A stretch of DNA of 64,000 nucleotides, taken from NCBI GenBank assembly GCA_051878315.1, contig JBJEJW010000025.1:7919-71918 (forward strand). The letters are read 5' to 3'. A program made the position numbers and the translations under genes. The DNA comes from W0P28-013 sp051878315. Its GTDB lineage: Bacteria > Bacteroidota > Bacteroidia > Bacteroidales > Paludibacteraceae. The notes beneath the pieces were generated by a model. It did no database searches. It had not been told where the DNA came from and saw only the letters and a program-made list of their open reading frames with translations. Shown here one piece after another: positions 57,206 through 64,000 of the stretch (positions are counted from its first letter, which is position 1; the number at the start of each line of letters is the position of its first letter).

Positions 57206-59854
57206 TTAGATTAAATCGCTTATTTTATTTACCACCCTATATTGAATATCCTCAAATTGTTTGAAATGTACCTCTCCGCAATGTATTTTCATTAGTTCCG
57301 TCTGACGTAATTTGCTTAAATCTACCCGAGGTGTACCCGTATCTTTCGTTTCTGCCACAAAATAGATGCGCTTTTCGTTCTCGAATACAACAGCCCAATC
57401 CGGGTTATAACTACCAATCGGCGTTGGAATCTTGAACCACTCCGGCAGTTTGAAATAGAACTTTACCTGCTCGCTTGTTTCACAATCCTTGGCAAATTGA
57501 TTTTCCACAGCAGAATCCAACGGCACATACTCTTCATAAATCGTTTTTTCCGACTTGCTCACTTTGTGAGTAAAATCATTCAGATAAATATCCAACTCAT
57601 TGTCCGTGAAAAGGTGCATCTCATATTCCGAGGAACCTATGCGGTGGTATTCTATCCCGTCTATCATCATATCGTACAGCACGCGGCGAATGGCGGAAAC
57701 AGCCGAATCCATAAACAACTGCGGATTGGTAGAAATATCATCCAGCCTGCCGGATTGCTCCAAAATTGCCCAGATGGTCGAACGCGTCAGTTCCGTGCGA
57801 TTTTGGATATAGCCCAAGAAATCGGGAATAATATAATCGGCTACCCCTTTTGCAACCTTTTCGCCTTTATAATTTGTACTCACTCCCTCATCTGTAAGCG
57901 CGACTTCTGTTTTCACCGCACGAATAGTTGGCGCAACTATACGCGGTATCTCCCGTACGGCTTTAGCGGCATTGCGAATCAAATCGGCAGTACTGTAATT
58001 GACCCGATACGTGGTTTTTGCCTTTATCCTATCCCAAATCTCCAAGAACAGCGGATCGGCTTCAAATCCCTTACGATACTTGACGGGTTTGCGGTCCCGT
58101 TTGGGTTTGATACGTCCGGTAAAATCAACCCCGCAGTCATCATGCAATTCCGTTTGCAGTGCTTTGGCGAAATCGTTGTACGATTCGTTGGCAATAACGG
58201 TCAGTCTGTTAATATTCTTATCCCGAACGCGCACACCGTCCTGATTGACCGCCAGACGCAAGCCACGCCCTATCTCTTGGCGTTTCTTCATCTCCGATTT
58301 GGTTTCATTGAGCGTACAAATCTGGAACACATTCGGATTGTCCCATCCCTCACGAAGAGCCGTATGCGAGAAGACAAACCGCAACGGATTGTTCATGTCC
58401 AGCAACTTTTCTTTGTCGCGCATAATGAGATTGTAGGTATCATTGTCTGCTTGCGTTTCGCCATTGGTATCTTTCACACGTCCTTTCTTGTCCTGCGAGA
58501 AATAGCCGTTGTGAATCTGCTCTATCGGAAAGATATTCAGTGACTGAAATTGAGGTTGCGCTATCAGTTCCGAATATATTTCCTCAAACCACTTGGCGAA
58601 CTTGCCCGCTACCATATTGCCTTGTTCATCATAAAAGCGGTAATTCGCCACACGGTCGATAAAGAACAACGATAATACCTTAATCCCCTGCTTGTTCAAC
58701 CGTAATTCTTTGCGCAGATGTTCCTCTATCGTGCGGCGCATCTGGAAACGCATCACATCGTCATTCAAATCATCGTGGCGCTCCCCGACATATAGTGTTT
58801 CCCCATTGCTGAATACCACACAACCGTTGGAGGCGTCTATCTCTTCCACAATATACCCGTTGCGGTATATCTCCCGCTCATTCGATAAGTGGTACAAATC
58901 ATCGCCCGTCTTGACAGAAACCGTTTGTTTTCGCACTCCGTCTTTGGTGTTCCGGTCTATGGTCAATTTTGCCGTCACTTTGGTTTTGGCGGGCGTGATG
59001 CTTTCCAATGCCACAAAAGCACCGTTCAACGAGTTTTCTTCCAACACGGAATCCACTTCTATCTGCTTGACTAATCCGAGGTCATAGGCTTTGACGGGAT
59101 TGAGACTGTAAACAAGATTGTATTTATTCCTGTGCGTGGCAGAATAGCGGAGTGTGCAGAGCGGATTCAGATTCCGTATGGCGGCAGCCCGTTTCTCCGA
59201 CTCCATATTCTGCGGCTCGTCCACGATGACAATCGGATTGACTGACTGTATGAAACGGATAGGCTCTTGCCCGTTTAGTTTGTCATTCGGGCGGTTGATG
59301 ATGTTCTCGTCTTTGGCGAAAGCATCGATGTTGATGACCAGTATCTCTATATTGTCGCCGGTGGCAAACCCGCGCAACGAAGAAATCCGACCGCTGTCAT
59401 ACACATAATAACGGATAGGGATATTGTCGTATATGGACTGAAAATGTTCGTGGGTTATTTGCAGGTTCTTCAATACACCTTCGCGAATGGCAATGGAGGG
59501 AACCACAATCACAAACTTCTTGAATCCATACTTGCGGTTGAGTTCGTAGATGGTGCGCAGATACACATAGGTCTTACCCGTTCCCGTCTCCATCTCCACA
59601 GAGAAGTGCATGCCATCCAATGTGTCCGATACGGGCAATCCGTTGTCGGATTGTCTCTTTTTCAGGTTTTCCAGTATCTGCGATTCGGACAACATCAGCC
59701 TGTTGGCTATTCCGTCAATCGAACAGAACACGTCCGCTTCGTTGAGAGTATACGAATAGCCCGAATCATCCGCATTCTGCCCCTCGAAAAGCCCGACAAC
59801 AGACTGAATAGCCTCCTGCTGATAAGAAAGATTGGATTCAAAGGTGAGTTTCAT
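57206..59854 (-). CDS. res: Type III restriction enzyme Res subunit
   Basis: 882 residues. SF2 helicase: Walker A METGTGKTYVYLRTIYEL (residues 88-105), Walker B VIVDEPQNMES (210-219), later motifs VFSHTALREGWDNPNVFQIC and QEIGRGLRL. The C-terminus has an endonuclease core NPDWAVVFENEKRIYFVAET with Asp 819, Glu 835 and Lys 837, the PD-(D/E)XK form of type III Res. It translocates or scans DNA with Mod and cuts 25-27 bases from an unmodified site. The ATG overlaps the stop of the upstream nuclease gene (TAATG). Codon use is near 47% GC, unlike the two genes upstream. Confidence 0.92.
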   Translation of the reverse strand: MKLTFESNLSYQQEAIQSVVGLFEGQNADDSGYSYTLNEADVFCSIDGIANRLMLSESQILENLKKRQSDNGLPVSDTLDGMHFSVEMETGTGKTYVYLRTIYELNRKYGFKKFVIVVPSIAIREGVLKNLQITHEHFQSIYDNIPIRYYVYDSGRISSLRGFATGDNIEILVINIDAFAKDENIINRPNDKLNGQEPIRFIQSVNPIVIVDEPQNMESEKRAAAIRNLNPLCTLRYSATHRNKYNLVYSLNPVKAYDLGLVKQIEVDSVLEENSLNGAFVALESITPAKTKVTAKLTIDRNTKDGVRKQTVSVKTGDDLYHLSNEREIYRNGYIVEEIDASNGCVVFSNGETLYVGERHDDLNDDVMRFQMRRTIEEHLRKELRLNKQGIKVLSLFFIDRVANYRFYDEQGNMVAGKFAKWFEEIYSELIAQPQFQSLNIFPIEQIHNGYFSQDKKGRVKDTNGETQADNDTYNLIMRDKEKLLDMNNPLRFVFSHTALREGWDNPNVFQICTLNETKSEMKKRQEIGRGLRLAVNQDGVRVRDKNINRLTVIANESYNDFAKALQTELHDDCGVDFTGRIKPKRDRKPVKYRKGFEADPLFLEIWDRIKAKTTYRVNYSTADLIRNAAKAVREIPRIVAPTIRAVKTEVALTDEGVSTNYKGEKVAKGVADYIIPDFLGYIQNRTELTRSTIWAILEQSGRLDDISTNPQLFMDSAVSAIRRVLYDMMIDGIEYHRIGSSEYEMHLFTDNELDIYLNDFTHKVSKSEKTIYEEYVPLDSAVENQFAKDCETSEQVKFYFKLPEWFKIPTPIGSYNPDWAVVFENEKRIYFVAETKDTGTPRVDLSKLRQTELMKIHCGEVHFKQFEDIQYRVVNKISDLI

Positions 59855-60543
59855 TACTGAATATTCTGTGAAAAATCAAACATTAGATGGTACAATACTA
59901 ATTCCTTATTAGAGACACAACCATGTTTAGAAATATATGAATATAGATATCCATTAGCGAGATTTATATGCGTGAGCGGTTGTATAGTTTTTGCATTGAC
60001 TATATCTCCTTGCTGATTAGTATAGTTATTAGGAAGCAACATATTAATATTTCCAATATTTTCATTGATGTCCATTTTTTCAACGACAAAACCAAACATT
60101 GCATTACAACCATAATACGCAGTATAATAATCGGTTACAAATCGGCAAATACCATTTTTTATATATTCTGCATTTAGTCCTGTTGTCCCCAAAGTATTTT
60201 TCACATCCAGCCGTTTACACTCTATTACATAGTAAGCGTCATCATTTATATATTCATCCTTTATAGGCAGAACTCGAAGGTCTGCCCTACCCATATTTTC
60301 TCTCGTTTCCGCATCAAATTTCAAATTTTTCAACTCATATTTTATTTTAAAGTTCAGATTTTGCAAATAATCTAAAAATTTATCTCGTATTACATTCTCA
60401 TCATTTGATAATTGAATCCCACAACCAATAATTGTGTTATAAACATCAACACATCTCGCCAGAATAACTTCAAAATATGCATCTTTTCGTAATTGCGAAT
60501 AAGCAAAAATGGAGGCATTCAAATTAGAATTCGTACTCATCAT
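59854..60543 (-). CDS. PD-(D/E)XK nuclease, restriction partner of the adjacent methyltransferase
   Basis: 229 residues. Predicted catalytic core: Asp 88 in GRADLRVLP and Glu 108 / Lys 110 in YYVIECKRL, spaced as in restriction endonucleases, with a helical N-terminal part that includes DKFLDYLQNLNFKIKYELKN. The C-terminal third (MFGFVVEKMDINENIGNINM, LANGYLYSYISKHG) is unassigned. It overlaps the methyltransferase by four bases and Res by one. Strongly AT-rich. It probably cuts sites unprotected by the 1000-residue methyltransferase, which lacks an obvious nuclease domain. Not matched to a named family by me. Confidence 0.65.
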   Translation of the reverse strand: MMSTNSNLNASIFAYSQLRKDAYFEVILARCVDVYNTIIGCGIQLSNDENVIRDKFLDYLQNLNFKIKYELKNLKFDAETRENMGRADLRVLPIKDEYINDDAYYVIECKRLDVKNTLGTTGLNAEYIKNGICRFVTDYYTAYYGCNAMFGFVVEKMDINENIGNINMLLPNNYTNQQGDIVNAKTIQPLTHINLANGYLYSYISKHGCVSNKELVLYHLMFDFSQNIQ

Positions 60544-63542
60544 TTATCCCTCCCCACTTTTAGCATTGCATCATCAAATTCGTTCACATCCAAATGAGCA
60601 ACTGCTCTATGCCACAAACGTTTCTCATTGGGTTTGAATATATAAAAGCACTCTCTATCAAAGCCTCGAATATCTTTTTGCACAAACAAATCGTCCGTTA
60701 CCTTTTCTGATGATAATGTAGCCATTACAGACGATAAAAAATTCTCCCCTTGCAATATAGTGATTTCTTCTATAAATTCATCTTTATTAATTACCTTAAA
60801 AAACATTCCAATAATCGCAGTTGAGTAATGAATTTCCACGACAAAGCGTTTTCCTTTTCCATTGAAACTTCTTGCAAAATGATTTATAAACACTAACGCA
60901 TATTCCTCCAATATCTTATCATTAGGGCATATTGCATCAAATACACGTTCATACCCTTTCGATTTGACCGCTAATGGAATCGAGATCTGTAATGCATAGT
61001 CTATAATGTCGCGCTCAATATCAGAACAATGAAATAATTCGTAAATGTGAGTATCTAACTCCTTTATTTTCTTATCTATTTGTTGCTCTTTTTTAACATC
61101 CCTTATTACAGAGCCATAAAACTCTGCGGTATGATTTTCTATAACCTCTACCATTTTGTCTATTCCTTCACAATAAGGAGTATTCAATTTTTCTGTATCA
61201 TGTGTTTCTTCTCTTTCTATTCCAGATGAACTAAACGTCAAAAGATTGTAATATGCAAATAATGAAGAATTAAGCGTTCCCAACATGTTACGCAATATAG
61301 AAATATGGCTATCTCCAACGCCCCTTATTCCCGTTAATGAACTTTTAAATACTCCGTCAGAATAACTTATAGCAGAAACAGCATGCAAATCAATAGTAGT
61401 ACCACCCGTTACTAAGAGAATAGGGGCTTTGTACAAATCTGTAACTACCTTCTGTTTCTTATCCCTATATATGTAACCGACTTTCGCTAATCGCCATTTG
61501 TCGCCAGAAGTATTTGCATAATATTTTCTTAAGCCTCTTGTTGTAATATAATTTAATCCAACCAATACAGACGTATCTATTGCTCTATTATTATCCCTTT
61601 CTTTAACTCCCTGTTTTCGAATAAAATGATTCGCTTTTATCACATCATCTATCGTGGGTTTTTCTTTTATTCTTTTTACAAATACAAAATCCAAATACGA
61701 GCCATAAACCAATACTTTCCAAAGCCAATCATATTGTTTCAACCTATCTTGTTGAACCCTTTGAATATCACACCTTGACAAACTAAAAATTTTAAATAAC
61801 GAAAAAAAACGACTTGGTTTCAACGCCATATGTGTGATTATATTATCATCTGTTGCTTTCCCCTCTGCATTTTGATAAAACAAAATACATGGTGGAGCAA
61901 TAGCAGGATCATTAGACCTATTGAACACCTCTTTGCGAACCGGTGCCAATTCAAAAACTTGGTTAATAAATACGTTATCCAGAAGATAACTACGAAACTC
62001 TTTGCCCCCAATATTATAAAGTATTTTGCTAACAAGCACTAAAGCACATTGAGTCTTGGAACAAGTAAAATCCAACGATCGAAAAACAAATGCTTGTGCC
62101 AATTCCCTATTTCGCAATTTGTTTAAATATCCTTTTGTTTCTAAATATTTCTCACAATGAGATTTTTTTTCTACGCCTCCTCTTTTCCATGGTGGATTTC
62201 CTATAACAAAATCAAACTCATACTTTCTCTCTTCGAAAATTCTTAGTTTATCATTACAAACATCAAACACATCACTACAAATAAAATTTGTACCTATTAA
62301 ATTAGGGAACTTGAAATTTCCTATATCTGCTGGGGATTGATAATCTAGTAGGGTTAAATACACAGAAAAGATTGCAACTTGGATTGCACTATAATCCTTA
62401 TCAATTCCAAAAATATTGTCTTTTACAATTTGCTTTAATGCCTCTTTAAATTCAAGTGTATTAGTACTTGTTATTTGGTGCATAGAAATATATTTTTCTA
62501 TCATTCTACGCAATGATTCTACTAAGAAAATACCAGAGCCACAAGCTGGATCTAAAACTTTACAATTATATTCATTTGATTTTTCTATTTTTTTACCCAC
62601 CGTTTCAGAAACGATATAATCAACTAAAAATGTAGGTGTGTAATATGCCCCTTTCTTTTTTTGATTCTCCTTTCCTATAAATTTCTCGTACACATTACTA
62701 ATAAATTCAATGGGCAAAATTGAAAAATCATACATATCAAATAATGACCTTTGACCTGTTGACAATTCTTCACTCTGCAATAAGCGTATCAGAATATGTA
62801 ATGCATTCTGATTAACCTTTGCGAACTCACTTTCTTCTATACAAAACATTTCGCCATTGAAACCTGTATCCTTGTTTTCAATATATTGTACGAAGGCTTT
62901 GAAATCCGTGATATTTCTCAAACAATTGCACAAATCATCATTACTCCACTGATCTTTGTCTTGATAATGCAAACTTACTTTTCGATCTATCAAATACCTA
63001 AAAAAGATAATTTTACCAAGTAAGGCATTTGCTGTCGACTGCCTAACCCCTTGCTCTTTTAATAATCTTTGTGCCGTTTCAATATTATCTAACAAACGAT
63101 AATCCACTCGATTTCTGTGATTTATCTCATCATGGTATTTTCCCCAAGTTTTACCTGTAACCAACTCAAAGTAGGTAAAATCATTTAATTGTTCAGCTCC
63201 ACCTAACAATCGTAATAATTTTGTATTTTCGTCTATTGCAAACCCATTAAAAATCTCGACCACACCATTGTCTATGATAATAGCAATTGGAGACTCATTG
63301 AAATTCCAAATTGCTTGATGAAGAGCTTTCTTATCTTTTGGACTATCAAAGAATAATATAAGAGGTTTATTATCAAAACAAAAGAAAGCATCCATGGTTC
63401 TCAATAAATTATTCTTTTTCAATAAACGCATGATGCGACTAGGAAAAGATACTTTATTCGCCCAATTCTCATCAGATAACCTAATCAGGCAACCTTTTTC
63501 ATCGGTTAATTCAAGTTTATTATATATTTGTTGTAATGTCAT
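60540..63542 (-). CDS. Large N6-adenine DNA methyltransferase (Eco57I/type IIG-like)
   Basis: 1000 residues. N-terminal 280 residues are a helical/mixed domain without clear nuclease residues; methyltransferase core begins GAYYTPTFLVDYI (298-310), motif I VLDPACGSGIFLVES (329-343), motif IV NPPW (449-452), target recognition and C-terminal helical parts after about 560. The NPPW and gamma-type order fit N6-adenine methylases of the Eco57I/type IIG group. It methylates specific sites and may carry its own recognition domain. Located between Mod and Res of a type III system, with ATGA overlap into the next gene. Very AT-rich compared with its flanks. Confidence 0.85.
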   Translation of the reverse strand: MTLQQIYNKLELTDEKGCLIRLSDENWANKVSFPSRIMRLLKKNNLLRTMDAFFCFDNKPLILFFDSPKDKKALHQAIWNFNESPIAIIIDNGVVEIFNGFAIDENTKLLRLLGGAEQLNDFTYFELVTGKTWGKYHDEINHRNRVDYRLLDNIETAQRLLKEQGVRQSTANALLGKIIFFRYLIDRKVSLHYQDKDQWSNDDLCNCLRNITDFKAFVQYIENKDTGFNGEMFCIEESEFAKVNQNALHILIRLLQSEELSTGQRSLFDMYDFSILPIEFISNVYEKFIGKENQKKKGAYYTPTFLVDYIVSETVGKKIEKSNEYNCKVLDPACGSGIFLVESLRRMIEKYISMHQITSTNTLEFKEALKQIVKDNIFGIDKDYSAIQVAIFSVYLTLLDYQSPADIGNFKFPNLIGTNFICSDVFDVCNDKLRIFEERKYEFDFVIGNPPWKRGGVEKKSHCEKYLETKGYLNKLRNRELAQAFVFRSLDFTCSKTQCALVLVSKILYNIGGKEFRSYLLDNVFINQVFELAPVRKEVFNRSNDPAIAPPCILFYQNAEGKATDDNIITHMALKPSRFFSLFKIFSLSRCDIQRVQQDRLKQYDWLWKVLVYGSYLDFVFVKRIKEKPTIDDVIKANHFIRKQGVKERDNNRAIDTSVLVGLNYITTRGLRKYYANTSGDKWRLAKVGYIYRDKKQKVVTDLYKAPILLVTGGTTIDLHAVSAISYSDGVFKSSLTGIRGVGDSHISILRNMLGTLNSSLFAYYNLLTFSSSGIEREETHDTEKLNTPYCEGIDKMVEVIENHTAEFYGSVIRDVKKEQQIDKKIKELDTHIYELFHCSDIERDIIDYALQISIPLAVKSKGYERVFDAICPNDKILEEYALVFINHFARSFNGKGKRFVVEIHYSTAIIGMFFKVINKDEFIEEITILQGENFLSSVMATLSSEKVTDDLFVQKDIRGFDRECFYIFKPNEKRLWHRAVAHLDVNEFDDAMLKVGRDK

Positions 63543-63554
63543 ATCCTAATCTCT

Positions 63555-64000
63555 TTATATCGTTTTGAAGTTAATACCGGCGTCGCGGAATTGGAGGGCG
63601 GTGTTGGTTTTTAGTTGGTCGTTGCCTTCGAAAAGGCTGTCGAGGGCGATTACTTTCTGCGGGTGCGATGATAAAGCATAGTCTATTGCGGCTTGATTTG
63701 CCGATTCGAGAAGCAGTATCAGTTCGCCGGAATTGATATTGTAGCAACCTTGTTCGTGGCGAATGATGCTATTGAGGTTCTTGCCGTTTTTGAGCAGAAG
63801 TTCGTACACCATATTGTCCGTTGTCGCATTCTCCGCCACGGGATTCAGGAAGTCTATCGTCTGCTGTTTCCACTGCTCTTGGTCAGTGCCATGGATTTCA
63901 CGCCACTCCTTGAAATTACTATCCGACAAACGGAAGACCTTGAAACCAAGGTCGGGCATCGTGGTTTGCGTTGGGGTTTCTTCAAACGATAGTTGTCCTT
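63555..64000 (-). CDS. mod: Type III DNA methyltransferase Mod subunit, C-terminal part
   Basis: Open to the window edge: the visible frame reads GQLSFEETPTQTTMPDLGFK and then VFRLSDSNFKEWREIHG, TDNMVYELLLKNGKNLNSII, and YNINSGELILLLESANQA, ending GINFKTI. The GFKVFxLxxSNFxxW and MVYELLLKxG patterns are those of the C-terminal end of type III Mod proteins. Mod recognises and methylates the site and pairs with Res. About 148 codons are visible; the catalytic DPPY region lies outside. GC is close to that of Res. Confidence 0.88.
   Translation of the reverse strand, partial: GQLSFEETPTQTTMPDLGFKVFRLSDSNFKEWREIHGTDQEQWKQQTIDFLNPVAENATTDNMVYELLLKNGKNLNSIIRHEQGCYNINSGELILLLESANQAAIDYALSSHPQKVIALDSLFEGNDQLKTNTALQFRDAGINFKTI

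Overview
The window looks like chromosomal DNA of a Bacteroidales (Bacteroidota) bacterium of moderate GC content. The support is the promoter style (TTTG about 19 bases before TAnnTTTG, no Shine-Dalgarno), type IX secretion sorting domains, five FISUMP (Fib_succ_major) surface proteins, the DUF6089-uppS-bamA-ompH operon, sufCDS plus sufE, glsB-glsA glycine-lipid genes, and DUF4294, DUF4301 and DUF6242 proteins.

Layout. 1-80 is the 3' end of polA. 0.1-4.0 kb is a minus-strand cluster of three FISUMP proteins and a T9SS-sorted protein, separated by noncoding repeats. 4.2-18.7 kb is core housekeeping: gluQ, ribF, an esterase lipoprotein, uvrC, a Bor-like lipoprotein, aldehyde and iron-alcohol dehydrogenases, apt and mnmG. 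Two parS-like 16-bp palindromes lie between apt and mnmG. An AT-rich gap (18.7-19.06 kb) follows mnmG; strand G/C bias flips across it, so it is a candidate replication origin. 19-22.4 kb holds a radical SAM protein, a TPR lipoprotein and a small XRE regulator behind a structured leader. 22.5-25.2 kb is a second, plus-strand FISUMP cluster whose last ~60 codons look like variable regions of a diversity-generating retroelement, bordered by inverted copies of the left-hand repeats. 25.2-37.5 kb is cell-envelope biogenesis (PorQ-like barrel, HhH protein, exonuclease, murI, three Skp/OmpH chaperones, bamA, uppS, rnhB). 37.7-43.3 kb is a TolC-HlyD-MFS efflux operon and a DUF4301 protein. 43.4-57.2 kb carries sufE, an AT-rich accessory cluster (DUF1848 and three unknowns), aroA, a DUF6242 lipoprotein, pfkA, ispH, glsB-glsA, sufS-sufD-sufC and pnuC.

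The right end (57.2-64.0 kb) is a restriction-modification island. The Mod and Res genes of a type III system flank a more AT-rich two-gene module: a 1000-residue adenine methyltransferase and a separate PD-(D/E)XK nuclease. The four genes are tightly spaced or overlapping and seem to form one operon, as if one defence system had been inserted into another.

The most interesting items are the nested restriction system, the retroelement-like variable FISUMP proteins with no reverse transcriptase in view, the parS pair with a skew switch beside mnmG, a structured ~190-nt RNA candidate upstream of the Bor-like gene, and an unlisted 32-residue microprotein at 12171-12269. I saw no tRNA, rRNA, CRISPR array, transposase or reverse transcriptase.
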